Numbered from the stretch's first letter, positions 17,444-26,451 are shown. The stretch is 64,000 nt of DNA from DATATV01 sp035551355 (GCA_035551355.1 DASZNF010000068.1:1-64000), one strand, 5' to 3'. Translations and numbers: made by a program. The notes: generated from the letters alone by a model not told the origin.

Positions 17444-18685
17444 TCAGGCGCCGAGGAGATCCCGCAACGGGACCTCCGGATCGGCGAGTTTCTCGGGATC
17501 CACCGGGCGGCCCGATGCGACGAGCCGCTTGCCGGCCATGAACTCGGCCGGCGAGTTGGCGGTCTCCACCGCGACGATCCCGCCGCCGTGGCGGACGGTG
17601 TCCTGGTGGAACAGGGCGAACCGGCCCGCCGCCGGGTCGCCGCGCAGCACCGTGCGGGGCCGGGCCGGGATCAGTCCGGCGATCTTGAGTTTCAGGTCGA
17701 ACTGGTCCGACCAGAACCAGGGGACCTCGGGAGCTGGTCCGGGGTGCCCGAGGATGGTGGCCGCGGCCTGGCCGGCCTGTTCGGTCGCGCTGGGGATGCT
17801 TTCCAGCCGGACCATGGCGTTGGTCAGCGCCACCGGGCGGCGGGTCAGGTCGCCGACGGCCAGGATGTGCGGGTCGCTGGTGCGCGCGGTGTGATCGACC
17901 ACCACGCCCTGGTCGCAGTGCAGCCCGGCGGCCACGGCCAGCTCGTCGCGGGGCAGCGCGCCGACCCCGACCAGCACGGCCGAACAGTCCACAATGGATC
18001 CATCGTCCAGAACCGCTTGCCGCACCTCGTTGTCGGCGCCGGTGAGCGCGGAAACCTGCGCGCCGGTGACGATCGAGACGCCGTTGCCGCGGTGATGCTT
18101 GGCCAGAATTTCCGACAACCGCGGGCTGCCCATCCGGGCCAGCACCCGCGACTCGCGTTCCACGATGGTGACCGCCACCCCATTGGCCCGGGCCACCGCG
18201 GCCACCTCCAGCCCGATGTAGCCGCCGCCGATGATCACCAGCGCACGCCGCTCGGTGACACACTTGCGCAGAATCCGGGCGTCGCCCAAGGTCCGCAGGG
18301 TCAGCACCCCGGCCAGCTCCGCGCCCGGCACCGGCAGGGCCCGGGGCCGGGCGCCGGTGGCCAGCACCAGATGGTCGTAGTCACAGGCCTCTCCGGTGGC
18401 GGTGTGCACCCGCCGGGCGCCGCGGTCGATCCGGATGACCGGCTCGCCCAGCCGCAGCGTGATGTCCTGCTCCCGGTAGAACTCCGGCGGGCGCAGCCAC
18501 TGCTCCAGCGGGCCGTCGGCGAACTTCTTGGACAGCGGCGGGCGGTGGTAGGGGTGGTCCAGCTCGTCGCCGAACAGGGTGATGGGGCCGTGGTGGCCGT
18601 GCTGGCGCAGCGACGCCACCAGGGCCGTTCCGGCGTGGCCACCGCCGACCACCACCACCCGCCCGCTCGCCGCGGCCTCGGTCAC
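17444..18685 (-). CDS. FAD-dependent NAD(P)H-ferredoxin reductase
   Basis: 413 residues of the putidaredoxin-reductase family. FAD-binding GGGHAGTALVASLR at the N-terminus, a HRPPLSKK segment, ATGARPR, NAD-binding IIGGGYIGLEVAAVAR (about residue 150), and ILAVGDLTRRP with the second FAD-contact motif. The C-terminal dimerisation-type domain includes WFWSDQFDLKLKIAG, which is diagnostic. The start overlaps the P450 stop by four bases. It supplies electrons to the ferredoxin at 17111. Confidence 0.93.
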   Translation of the reverse strand: MTEAAASGRVVVVGGGHAGTALVASLRQHGHHGPITLFGDELDHPYHRPPLSKKFADGPLEQWLRPPEFYREQDITLRLGEPVIRIDRGARRVHTATGEACDYDHLVLATGARPRALPVPGAELAGVLTLRTLGDARILRKCVTERRALVIIGGGYIGLEVAAVARANGVAVTIVERESRVLARMGSPRLSEILAKHHRGNGVSIVTGAQVSALTGADNEVRQAVLDDGSIVDCSAVLVGVGALPRDELAVAAGLHCDQGVVVDHTARTSDPHILAVGDLTRRPVALTNAMVRLESIPSATEQAGQAAATILGHPGPAPEVPWFWSDQFDLKLKIAGLIPARPRTVLRGDPAAGRFALFHQDTVRHGGGIVAVETANSPAEFMAGKRLVASGRPVDPEKLADPEVPLRDLLGA

Positions 18686-20007
18686 TCCAGCTCCAGGCGG
18701 ACGGGCAGCTTGCGCAGGCCGCCGACGAAGTTGGTCTGCACCGGCTTGCGCTCACCGGTGACCGTCACACTCTTCAGGCGCGGCAACAGTTCCTCGAACA
18801 TGATGCGCATCTCCAGTTTGGCCAGGTGCTGGCCAACGCACATGTGCGGCCCGTAGCCGAAGGCGATGTGCCGGTTGGGCTTGCGGTCCAGGCGGAAGGC
18901 ATCGGGCTCGTCGAACACGTCGGTGTCCCGGTTGGCCGACTGGTAGAGCAGCATGAACCGGTCGCCGGTGTGGATTTCCTGGCCCCGCAACGTGTAGTCC
19001 TGGGTGGCGCGGCGGGTGAACTGCTTGACCGGGGACACCCAGCGCAGGCCCTCGTTGACCAGATCCGGGATCAGCGCCGGGTTCTCCTTCACCTGGGCCA
19101 GCTGCTCGGGGTGCTGGGCCAGGGCTTCCAGTGTGCCGGCCATGGTGCTGGAGGTGGTGTCGTGGCCGGCCGTGGCGATGGCGATGAACCAGCCGTAGGC
19201 GAAGGTCTTCGGGTAGTACTCGCCCTCGGCGTTCTTGGCCAGCGCGATGATGGTGGCCAGATCGTCGCGCGGCTGGGCCCGCCGGTCCTCGACCAGTTCG
19301 TCGAAGTAGGCGTAGAAGTCGTTGATCGCGGCCGACCACTGCTGGGCCGCGGCCTCCGGGGTGAGCGGCTCGACGTCCTCGCGCTGGGCGTCCGGGTCGG
19401 CGGTGCCGAAGAACTCCTGGGTCAGCGCCATCATCCGGGGCTCGTCGTCCTCGGGCACCCCGAACAGGCTCATGATCACGTGCAGCGGGTAGTACAGCGC
19501 GAAGTCCTGGACCAGGTCGATGTCGTTGACGCCCGGGCGCAGGTACTTGTCCAGCGCCCCGCGGGCGAGGTTGCGGATGACCTCCTCCCACTTCTTGAGG
19601 TTGGCCGGCCGGAACCAGTCGTTGGCGATGTCCTTGATCTCGGTGTGCTCGGGCGGGTCGAGGTAGGTCAGGGTGTCCAGGATGCGCAGGCTGCCGCCGG
19701 TGAGCTGCTGGGTGAAGGCGTCGCCGGCCTGGTTCTGCAGGATCGGGTTGTGCGAGCCCTTGTCCTGGCCGCCGCCGCTGGTGAAGATCTGCGGCTGGCG
19801 CTCGATTTCCATGATGTCGGCGTGCTTGCTGACCAGCCAGACCGGATCGTAACCGTCCACAGTGGCCACCCCGAGCGGATTTTTCTCCCGCAGCCAGCGG
19901 TAGGCCTCGAACAGCGGCGTGTCGTCGCGGTGGCCTTCGGGCAGCACCACCTGCCGGGCGATCGCCTCCGGGATCGGGCTGGTCTGGGTGGGTTGCGTGG
20001 TGGTCAT
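18682..20007 (-). CDS. Cytochrome P450, resembling the CYP108 (P450terp) group
   Basis: 441 residues. Heme-thiolate motif FGYGPHMCVGQHLAK (Cys about 389), I-helix AIATAGHDTTSS (about 280), ExxR in NEGLRW. Unusual but recognisable: QDKGSHNPILQNQAG and DPPEHTEIKDIANDWF, which recall terpene and alkyl-chain hydroxylating soluble P450s. The start ATG 20005-20007 has GGAGGG upstream; an earlier ATG lacks one. It leads a complete class I operon with its own reductase and ferredoxin. Hydroxylation of a methyl group in a monoterpene-like or alicyclic compound is inferred from the downstream ADH/ALDH, not shown. Confidence 0.92.
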   Translation of the reverse strand: MTTTQPTQTSPIPEAIARQVVLPEGHRDDTPLFEAYRWLREKNPLGVATVDGYDPVWLVSKHADIMEIERQPQIFTSGGGQDKGSHNPILQNQAGDAFTQQLTGGSLRILDTLTYLDPPEHTEIKDIANDWFRPANLKKWEEVIRNLARGALDKYLRPGVNDIDLVQDFALYYPLHVIMSLFGVPEDDEPRMMALTQEFFGTADPDAQREDVEPLTPEAAAQQWSAAINDFYAYFDELVEDRRAQPRDDLATIIALAKNAEGEYYPKTFAYGWFIAIATAGHDTTSSTMAGTLEALAQHPEQLAQVKENPALIPDLVNEGLRWVSPVKQFTRRATQDYTLRGQEIHTGDRFMLLYQSANRDTDVFDEPDAFRLDRKPNRHIAFGYGPHMCVGQHLAKLEMRIMFEELLPRLKSVTVTGERKPVQTNFVGGLRKLPVRLELE

Positions 20008-20038
20008 GTTCCCTCCGGGTGACGGCGTCATCGCGCGT

Positions 20039-20061
20039 TCTGGTCCAATCCTTGGACCAGA
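20039..20061. promoter_or_regulatory. Palindromic operator in the P450 promoter
   Basis: Perfect ten-base arms TCTGGTCCAA and TTGGACCAGA separated by TCC lie 32 bases upstream of the P450 start. In the minus-strand direction it reads TCTGGTCCAAGGATTG, which recurs as TCTAGTCCAAGGATCG upstream of the GAF-LuxR gene. Likely binding site of that regulator. Confidence 0.65.
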
Positions 20062-20149
20062 CGGGCGTGGCCGGCATCACCCGGTGGGAAGAGATTTCTC
20101 CCCCCGTCCTCTCCCGCCTCACCCCGTTCGGGAGACGGGCCGGACCGTC

Positions 20150-21343
20150 CTACGGAGACGGTTCGCGGCGGGTCAGCGCGTGGTAGCGGGCGACGGCCTC
20201 GGCCCGGTTGGCCGCGCCGAGCTTGCGCAGCAGGTTCTTGACGTGGGTCTTGACCGTGCCGGGGGAGACGTAGAGGGTGGCCGCGATCTGGGTGTTGGTC
20301 TGGCCCTCGGCGAGGTGGCGCAACACGTCGCACTCGCGACGGGTCAGCTCGGCCAGCGGGCCGGCTACCGGCACCAGCCCGGCGCCCGCGGGGGAGCGGG
20401 CCGGGGACAGTGCGTCGCCGTCGAGGAAGCCGTCGATCAGGTCCCCGACCGAGCGGGCGTCCTCGCGCAGCCGATCGCGCAGCGCGGCCAGTTGCTCGTA
20501 GTAGGTGACCCGCTCGAACACGCAGCCCAGGCCCTCGGCGAACAGGCCGAGCAACTCCCGGTCGTACTCGTCCACCCGGTCGGTCTCGACCTGCTGGTCG
20601 GCGTGCAGCAGGCCGATCACCGAGCCGCGCCCGATCAACGGGGCGACCACGTAGTCCTTGGTGTTGGCCAGGTTGATCAGCCGGTGGTGCACGTGTGGGT
20701 TGTGCTGGGCGTCGTCCACCAGCACGGCGGTGCGACCGCGGACGACCTCGGTCTCGGGCAGCTCCCGGCCCAGCTGGCCGGGCACCGCGTTGCCGATCTC
20801 GATCAGCGCCTCGGCCAGGCTCGGGTCGGCATAGGCGAACGCGCCCCGGGCCCGCCACTGGGAGCCGCGCAACCGGGAGAACAGCGCGCGGTTGTAGCCC
20901 AGCCGGTTGATCTCGATCGGCACCCACTCGGCCAGTTCGGCCACCGAGGTCGCCACCCGCAGCCGGCCCAGCGATCGGTGCAGGTTGGTCAACGCGCGGG
21001 AACGGGCGTGCAGCCGGGCTTCGCGGATCGCGGCCCGGATCGAACCGAGCTGGGCCAGCACCGCACGCAGTTGCTCGCGGGCCGGGTCGTGGTTGGCGGC
21101 GATCAGCTGGTCCAGGCGTTCGGCGACCCATCGCTCGGCCATCCGGGCGGCGGCGTCCGCGGCGCGCAGGTCGGGGACCGAGCGCGGCGGCGCCAGCTCG
21201 GGGTGGGCGGTGAGGGTCGCGGCGACGTCCAATGCGTCGCGGGACTGCCGCAGGATCGCCTCGATCGCCTGGGGCGGGCGGTGTGCGGGGCGCAGGCCTC
21301 GCCCGGGCTCGGTCCGGCTGGGTGCGACCTCGTTGTCCACCAT
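20150..21343 (-). CDS. GAF domain-containing LuxR family transcriptional regulator
   Basis: 397 residues. A helical N-terminal part (about 1-100) precedes a GAF-type sensor domain (about 105-270, with TSVAELAEWVPIEINRLG and VVAPLIGRGSVIGLLHADQ). The C-terminal LuxR/GerE helix-turn-helix (about 330-390) contains LTRRECDVLRHLAEGQTNTQI and VSPGTVKTHVKNLLRKLGAANR. The start at ATG 21343 has GAGGAGG; an upstream ATG at 21367 is possible. It stands directly before the P450 operon on the same strand with a shared motif, so it probably activates that operon in response to a substrate bound by the GAF domain. Confidence 0.87.
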   Translation of the reverse strand: MVDNEVAPSRTEPGRGLRPAHRPPQAIEAILRQSRDALDVAATLTAHPELAPPRSVPDLRAADAAARMAERWVAERLDQLIAANHDPAREQLRAVLAQLGSIRAAIREARLHARSRALTNLHRSLGRLRVATSVAELAEWVPIEINRLGYNRALFSRLRGSQWRARGAFAYADPSLAEALIEIGNAVPGQLGRELPETEVVRGRTAVLVDDAQHNPHVHHRLINLANTKDYVVAPLIGRGSVIGLLHADQQVETDRVDEYDRELLGLFAEGLGCVFERVTYYEQLAALRDRLREDARSVGDLIDGFLDGDALSPARSPAGAGLVPVAGPLAELTRRECDVLRHLAEGQTNTQIAATLYVSPGTVKTHVKNLLRKLGAANRAEAVARYHALTRREPSP

Positions 21344-21373
21344 CACCGCCTCCTCGCTGATCGGCACCCCTAT

Positions 21374-21389
21374 TCTAGTCCAAGGATCG
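21374..21389. promoter_or_regulatory. Single copy of the P450-promoter motif upstream of the LuxR gene
   Basis: TCTAGTCCAAGGATCG differs from the P450-promoter copy at only two of 16 bases. It is 31 bases upstream of the LuxR start, consistent with autoregulation. Confidence 0.5.
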
Positions 21390-21397
21390 TATTGTTT

Positions 21398-21414
21398 TTT
21401 TGGTCAGGCCATAT
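21398..21414. promoter_or_regulatory. GntR/FadR-type operator, site E
   Basis: TTTTGGTCAGGCCATAT, preceded by a run of T, lies in the divergent region between the LuxR gene and the PucR gene, 36 bases upstream of the chosen PucR start. It is the same motif as sites A, C, G, H and J. Confidence 0.7.
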
Positions 21415-21449
21415 TAATGTCGGGCGGGTTGGCGGAGTCTCGTGAGCGG

Positions 21450-22772
21450 ATGAGGCGAGTGACGACCCGGACGGCGATGGCGCGGACGGCCCGCTGGGGC
21501 ACCACACCGCCGCAGGCCGAGCCCTCCGTGCTGCCGCCCGACGTGCTCGCCGCGCGCTACGCCGTGGAACTGCGACTGTCCGCGGTGGCCGAAGCCGGCG
21601 GTGGACTGGCCCCGCTGGTGCGCCTGGTGCACGAACTGACCGGCAACCCGTGCCACCTGTTCGACCCGGACGACCGGGTGGTCGCCCGCAGCGCGTCCGT
21701 CCCGCCCGTTGCCCGCCCGAGTCGATTGCGGGAAGCCCTCGACCCACCCGGCGGCGAACCGGTGCTCGTCCCCGCGCTGCGCGAACAGGGCCTGGCCCGT
21801 CGGCATCTGCTGGCGCCGGTGGCCCGGGCCGACGAGCGGTTCGGTTGGCTCGTGCTCGCCGAGCACCCCACCCCGTTCTCCGAACACACCCACTACGTCC
21901 TGCGCCGCGCGGTGAGCTACCTGGCCACCGAGTACCTGACCCAGCGGCGGATCGCGCGGGTCGCCTGGAATGCCCGGGCCAGCCTCACCCGGCAGCTGGT
22001 CCGGGGCACAGCGGGCGACACCGACCTGCGGGCCAGCGCGGAATACCTCGGCGTCGACCTGACCGCCGACCGGCTGCTGGCCTTCGTCACCGACGCAGAG
22101 GGCGGGCTGGACACCGACGGGCTGGTCCGGCGAGTCGCCGGCGCACTGGGCTGCGAAGTGCTGCCGGTGCGCGGCTCGGAAGGTGTGGTGCTGGTCATCG
22201 AGTCACCGATCGGCGGCGGCCCGGCGGCGTTCGTCGACCGGGTCCGGCACGCCGTGGCCGAGGCGCTGGCCGAACCTGGCTGCGTGGCCGGCCTGTCCAC
22301 GGTGGCCCGCCCCGACCAGCTGCGCCGGGCCTACCGGGAGGCCCGGGAGACCGCGCTGTGCGTGAGCCGGTTCGGCGGCCCGCAGACCCGGGTGGTCGCC
22401 GTGGACGATCTCGGCCCGGCGCGACTTTTTCTGGCCCACGGCGAGGTCGGCGCGGTCCGCGCGTTCGCCCAGGACGTGCTCGGCTCGCTGCTGACCGGCG
22501 CGCCCGGCACCGCGGAACTGGTGCGCACCCTGGTCAGCTACTTCCACACCGGGCGCAGCGTGCGGGAGTCGGCCGGACTGCTGGGCGTGCACGAGAACAC
22601 CGTGCGGCTGCGGCTGTCCCGGGTGCACGACCTGACCGGCCTGGACGTGGCGAACGTGCCCAACGACCAGCTGTCCGTGCAGACCGCCCTGCTCGTCCTG
22701 CGGTTGCGCGGACATTCCGTGTTATCCACAGTGGACACCTCGATCATCAAGCCCGGCAAGGAGATCGCATGA
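21450..22772 (+). CDS. PucR/CdaR-type transcriptional regulator
   Basis: 440 residues. The C-terminal PucR helix-turn-helix is clear: LVRTLVSYFHTGRSVRESA then LLGVHENTVRLRLSRVHDLTG (about 360-410). Before it lie a GAF-like N-terminal region (LVRLVHELTGNPCHLFDPDDR) and a GGDEF-like middle part (AGLSTVARPDQLRRAYREAR). The start is uncertain: ATG 21417 abuts operator site E without a ribosome site, ATG 21450 has a distant GGAG, and ATG 21477 is also possible. It is co-transcribed with an SDR and an MDR, so it likely controls this small operon. Ligand unknown. Confidence 0.83.
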   Translation: MRRVTTRTAMARTARWGTTPPQAEPSVLPPDVLAARYAVELRLSAVAEAGGGLAPLVRLVHELTGNPCHLFDPDDRVVARSASVPPVARPSRLREALDPPGGEPVLVPALREQGLARRHLLAPVARADERFGWLVLAEHPTPFSEHTHYVLRRAVSYLATEYLTQRRIARVAWNARASLTRQLVRGTAGDTDLRASAEYLGVDLTADRLLAFVTDAEGGLDTDGLVRRVAGALGCEVLPVRGSEGVVLVIESPIGGGPAAFVDRVRHAVAEALAEPGCVAGLSTVARPDQLRRAYREARETALCVSRFGGPQTRVVAVDDLGPARLFLAHGEVGAVRAFAQDVLGSLLTGAPGTAELVRTLVSYFHTGRSVRESAGLLGVHENTVRLRLSRVHDLTGLDVANVPNDQLSVQTALLVLRLRGHSVLSTVDTSIIKPGKEIA

Positions 22773-23467
22773 CCCATCGTGCCCTGGTCACCGGTGCGGC
22801 CCGCGCGGGCGGGATCGGCGCGGCCATCGCCAAGCGGCTGGCCGAGGACGGGATGGACGTGGTCACCCTGGACCGGGAACCGGGCTGCACCTGGCAGGCC
22901 GACATCACCGCCGACGAACTGCCCGACTTCGGCCCGATCGACGTCTACATCGGCAATGCCGCCCTCACTACGATGTTCGGCTCGGCACACCGGTTCGACC
23001 TGGCCAAATGGCAACGCGACCTGAACGTCAACCTCACCGGCACGTTCCGGGTGCTGCAGGCCTGCCTGACCGGTATGCGGGAGCGTGGCTACGGCCGGAT
23101 CGTGGTCATCTCCAGCACCGCGGGCACCCAGGGTCTGCCCGGCCAGATCTCCTACAGCACAACCAAAGCCGGGCTGCTGGGCATGATGAGGACCGTGGCC
23201 GCGGAGAACATCGGGCACGGCATCACCGCCAACGCCGTGCTGCCCGGGATGACCGCCTCCACCGGCGTGCTGTCCATGCCCGAGGACATCGTGGCGGCAT
23301 GGCGGCGCAGCATGCCCGGTGGCTTCGCCGAACCGGCCGACATCGCCGACGCGGTCGCGTTCTTCGCCTCGCCCCGGGCCGCGATGGTCACCGGGCAGGC
23401 GTTGACCGTGGACGGCGGCGACGCGCTCAACACCCGGTCGGTCACCGCCGGCTTCGTGAAGTCCTGA
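22769..23467 (+). CDS. Short-chain dehydrogenase/reductase
   Basis: 232 residues. Cofactor loop VTGAARAGGIGAAIA, IGNAA in place of NNAG, catalytic Ser in VVISSTAGT, Tyr-Lys in SYSTTKAGLL, and the C-terminal TGQALTVDGG segment. It is an active classical SDR by motif. It overlaps the PucR gene (ATGA) and the next MDR gene (TGATG), so all three are tightly coupled. It would act on a hydroxyacyl-CoA or a cyclic alcohol; the substrate is not readable. Confidence 0.88.
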   Translation: MTHRALVTGAARAGGIGAAIAKRLAEDGMDVVTLDREPGCTWQADITADELPDFGPIDVYIGNAALTTMFGSAHRFDLAKWQRDLNVNLTGTFRVLQACLTGMRERGYGRIVVISSTAGTQGLPGQISYSTTKAGLLGMMRTVAAENIGHGITANAVLPGMTASTGVLSMPEDIVAAWRRSMPGGFAEPADIADAVAFFASPRAAMVTGQALTVDGGDALNTRSVTAGFVKS

Positions 23468-24453
23468 TGCGCGCTCTGGTCATCCCGGCCACCACCGGGC
23501 CCGGCGCCGGGGTGCTCACCGACGTGCCCGAGCCGGAGGGCGCGCATCCCTGGGCCGACGGGCAGCGGCTGCTGGTCGAGGTGCGCGCCGCCGCCGTGGC
23601 CTTCCCGGATGTGTTGCAGAGCCGGGGCGCCTATCAGCACGGCGTGCCCGCCCCCTACGTCAGCGGCGGCGAATTCGCCGGAGTGGTGCGGGAAGCGCCC
23701 GCGGACAGCCGGTTCGCGGTGGGCGACCGGGTGGCCGGGATGACCGTCTTCGGCGCGATCGCCGAACGCGTGCTGGCCATCCCGGCCTACACCGTGCGCA
23801 TCCCGGACACCATGAGCTGGGTCGAGGGCGCGGCCTACTACCTCAACTACGCGACCGCCTGGTTCACCCTGCGCCGGGCCGGATTCGCCGACGGCGAGTC
23901 GGTGCTGGTGCACGGCGCGGCGGGCGGCGTGGGCACCGCCGCGCTGGATCTGCTGCGGGGCCGGGCCAGGCCGTGCATCGCGGTGGTGTCCACCGACGAG
24001 AAAGCCTTGGTGGCAAGGGAATGCGGCGCGAATGAAGTGCTTCGGGTGGCTCAACCGTGGCCGCAGCGGGTGCGTGAGCTGACCGGCGGACCGGGTGTCG
24101 ACGTGGTGGTCGATCCGGTCGGGGGCGATCGGTTCGTGGATTCCCTGCGGTCGCTGGATGTCGGTGGGCGGCTGATGGTGGTCGGATTCGCCGCGGGCCG
24201 CATTCCCGAGGTACGGGTGAACCGCTTGTTGTTGCGGGACTTGACAATCATGGGAGTGGCGCTGGACCCGTGGGTGCGCCGTCACCCGGAGTTCGCCACC
24301 GAACTGGCCGACGCGCTGGAGGATGCGGCGGCCCGTGGCGCGGTGCGGCCGGTGGTCGGCGACGTGCTGGACTTCGACGACGCACCGAAAGCCATGCCCA
24401 TTGTGGACAGTCGCGCGGCGCGGGGCAAAGTGGTGGTGCGGATCAGGGACTGA
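23467..24453 (+). CDS. Zinc-free medium-chain reductase (NADPH:quinone oxidoreductase-like)
   Basis: 328 residues. GroES-like N-terminal half (VRAAAVAFPDVLQSRGAYQ, YVSGGEFAGVVRE, VGDRVAGM) and a Rossmann half with VLVHGAAGGVGTAALDLLRG and VDVVVDPVGGDRF. No zinc-ligand cysteines are present, as in QOR/enoyl reductase MDRs. It probably reduces an enone or enoyl-CoA with NADPH. It is the third gene of the PucR-led operon and ends five bases before a convergent SDR. Confidence 0.88.
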   Translation: MRALVIPATTGPGAGVLTDVPEPEGAHPWADGQRLLVEVRAAAVAFPDVLQSRGAYQHGVPAPYVSGGEFAGVVREAPADSRFAVGDRVAGMTVFGAIAERVLAIPAYTVRIPDTMSWVEGAAYYLNYATAWFTLRRAGFADGESVLVHGAAGGVGTAALDLLRGRARPCIAVVSTDEKALVARECGANEVLRVAQPWPQRVRELTGGPGVDVVVDPVGGDRFVDSLRSLDVGGRLMVVGFAAGRIPEVRVNRLLLRDLTIMGVALDPWVRRHPEFATELADALEDAAARGAVRPVVGDVLDFDDAPKAMPIVDSRAARGKVVVRIRD

Positions 24454-24458
24454 CAGCC

Positions 24459-25232
24459 TCACAACAAAAGCACGCCGCCGTCGACCGGGATGCTCGCGCC
24501 GGTGATGTAGCCCGCCGCGTCGGTGGCCAGGAACACGACGGTGCCGGCCACCTCGTCCGGGTCGCCGAGGCGGCCAAGGGGAATCCGTGCGTCGATGATC
24601 TTGCGCTGATAGTTGGGGCTGTAGTTGGCGGTGGCTTCGGTGCGGAACACCCCGGGCAGGATCGCGTTGACCCGGATGCCCTGGCCGCCCCACTGCGCGG
24701 CCAGGTCGCGGGTCAGGCCCAGCACGCCCGCCTTGGCCGCGCTGTATCCGGCGGCGGGCATCTTGGCCGTGGTCACCGCCATGACACTGGAGATGTTCAC
24801 CACCGCCGAGCCCGGCCGCATCACCCGGCCGGCGGCCTGGGTCATCCAGTACGCGCCGAGCAGGTTGACCTCGACGACGTGGCGGAAGTGCTCGGGTGGG
24901 TCCTGGGTGGCGGGGTGGTACTCGCCGCCGATTCCGGCGTTGTTGACCAGCACGTCGACCCGGCCGAACTCGGCCATCGCGGCGGCGATGAGCCGGTCGC
25001 AGTCCTCGACGTCGGTGATGTCGGTGGGCACCGCGACGCAGCGGCGGCCAAGGGCCAGCACGGATTCCCGGGTGTTTTCGAGTAGCTCGGCCCGGCGGGC
25101 GCCGATCACCACGTCCGCACCCGCGGCGGCCATCCCGGTCGCGATCGCCACCCCGAGGCCGCTGGAGGCGCCGGTCACCACCGCGACCCGACCGTCCAGT
25201 CGGAACCGTTGCTCCCATACGCTGGCCGTCAT
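24459..25232 (-). CDS. Short-chain dehydrogenase/reductase
   Basis: 257 residues. VTGASSGLGVAIATGMAAAG, VLVNNAGIGG, catalytic Ser in VVNISSVMAV, Tyr-Lys in GYSAAKAGVLG, and TGASIPVDGG near the end. Full active-site set, so a working NAD(P) dehydrogenase, similar to FabG-like 3-hydroxyacyl enzymes. Monocistronic on the minus strand, convergent with the MDR gene. Substrate unknown. Confidence 0.88.
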   Translation of the reverse strand: MTASVWEQRFRLDGRVAVVTGASSGLGVAIATGMAAAGADVVIGARRAELLENTRESVLALGRRCVAVPTDITDVEDCDRLIAAAMAEFGRVDVLVNNAGIGGEYHPATQDPPEHFRHVVEVNLLGAYWMTQAAGRVMRPGSAVVNISSVMAVTTAKMPAAGYSAAKAGVLGLTRDLAAQWGGQGIRVNAILPGVFRTEATANYSPNYQRKIIDARIPLGRLGDPDEVAGTVVFLATDAAGYITGASIPVDGGVLLL

Positions 25233-25354
25233 CCCTCGATCTAGTCACGCCCGCCCCGGCCGTTCCAGCGCGGCGCCGCGGCCCGCTGTGGACTTCTCCA
25301 GGTCCGCGGTCCCCGATCGTTGCGGCGGGGTTGGTTCCCGCGCACCGTGGCGGA

Positions 25355-26404
25355 GTGCGGGAACTCGACGAGAAGCAGCTGGCCGGCCGGGCCGCCGCGG
25401 TCGCGAGTCACACCTGGCCGGGAGCGCGGATCACGGGTTTGCGCCGGTTGGAGGGTGGGGTGTCCAGCCTGACCTACGCGGCGGAGTTGCAGGCCGACGG
25501 CGCTGCGCCGAGCCCGCTGGTGCTCAAGATCGCGCCGCCCGGCCTGGCTCCGGTGCGCAACCGCGACGTGCTGCGCCAGGCCCGGCTGCTGCGCCGTCTG
25601 GCCGGGCTGGATGGCGTGCCGACGCCGGCGGTGTTGTTCACCGACGACGGTGATCCGCCGCTGTTCGCGATGCAGCTGTGCCCGGGCCAGTCCTACGAAC
25701 CGGCGCTCGACCACGATTCGTCCCCTCCGGCACCCGAGATCGCCGCGATTCGGATGCGCTGCGCCGCAAGGGTTCTGGCCCGGATGCATCGGGACACCCC
25801 GGCCGGGCTGGGCTTGACGGAACAGCCGGTGATGCCGGTGGCCGAAGAGCTGGACCGGTGGGCGCGGCTGTTCGACACCGTCGACGCGGATCTCGCGCCC
25901 GGCCACCAGTTGCTGCGCGATCGGCTGGCCGAGCGCGTCCCCGGCGACGCCGGCCCCCGCCTGCTGCACGGGGACTACCGCCTGGCCAACATGCTGTTCG
26001 TGGACAGCGAACTGACCGGGATCATCGACTGGGAGATCTGGTCGGTCGGCGATCCGCGCACCGACCTGGCCTGGCTGCTCATGCACACCGCGCCCGCCCA
26101 CGTGTTCCACGAACACCGCTCGGCCGACGACATCGCAGCCGGGGCCGGGCTGCCCGGACGCGCCGAGTTGCTGTCCGAGTACGTCCAGGCTCGGCGCGAG
26201 GATGGGGCGAGCGCGGCCGGGGTGACCGCCGAAACCGCCGAGCTGCCCTGGTTTCTCGCGTTGTCGTTCTACAAGACGGCCGCCACCACCGCGGCCATCA
26301 TCAAGCGTGACCGCAAGCGCCCGGTGCCCGACCCCAAGCTGGTGGTCGCCGCCAGGCACCTGGACGAGGTGCTGGCCGCCGGGCACGCCGCACTCGACCG
26401 CTGA
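25355..26404 (+). CDS. APH-like kinase of the acyl-CoA metabolism type (ACAD10/LvaA-like)
   Basis: About 349 residues with the aminoglycoside phosphotransferase fold. Catalytic loop LLHGDYRLANMLFV (about 206-219) with Asp and Asn, metal-binding IIDWEIWSVGDPRTDLAW (about 227-244), and a Lys in the N-lobe (LVLKIAP). Homologues near acyl-CoA dehydrogenases phosphorylate 4-hydroxyacyl-CoAs (LvaA; kinase half of ACAD10/11), and a dehydrogenase-like enzyme then removes the phosphate. An acyl-CoA dehydrogenase follows at 26536. The start is uncertain: GTG 25355 or TTG 25331. Confidence 0.8.
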   Translation: MRELDEKQLAGRAAAVASHTWPGARITGLRRLEGGVSSLTYAAELQADGAAPSPLVLKIAPPGLAPVRNRDVLRQARLLRRLAGLDGVPTPAVLFTDDGDPPLFAMQLCPGQSYEPALDHDSSPPAPEIAAIRMRCAARVLARMHRDTPAGLGLTEQPVMPVAEELDRWARLFDTVDADLAPGHQLLRDRLAERVPGDAGPRLLHGDYRLANMLFVDSELTGIIDWEIWSVGDPRTDLAWLLMHTAPAHVFHEHRSADDIAAGAGLPGRAELLSEYVQARREDGASAAGVTAETAELPWFLALSFYKTAATTAAIIKRDRKRPVPDPKLVVAARHLDEVLAAGHAALDR

Positions 26405-26405
26405 A

Positions 26406-26451
26406 GAGCCGTACTGGAGAACTCCGCTGACGAGCCGTACTGGAGAACTCC
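26406..26451 (+). repeat. Two exact 20-base direct repeats after the kinase gene
   Basis: GAGCCGTACTGGAGAACTCC occurs at 26406-26425 and again at 26432-26451 with six bases between. It begins just after the kinase stop codon. Function unknown; it could be a slippage duplication or a protein or RNA processing site. Confidence 0.85.

Noticed and set aside
15911..18856. A 981-codon plus-strand open frame
   Set aside because: Antisense to the alcohol dehydrogenase, ferredoxin and reductase genes; low-complexity GC-driven frame with no recognisable domain.
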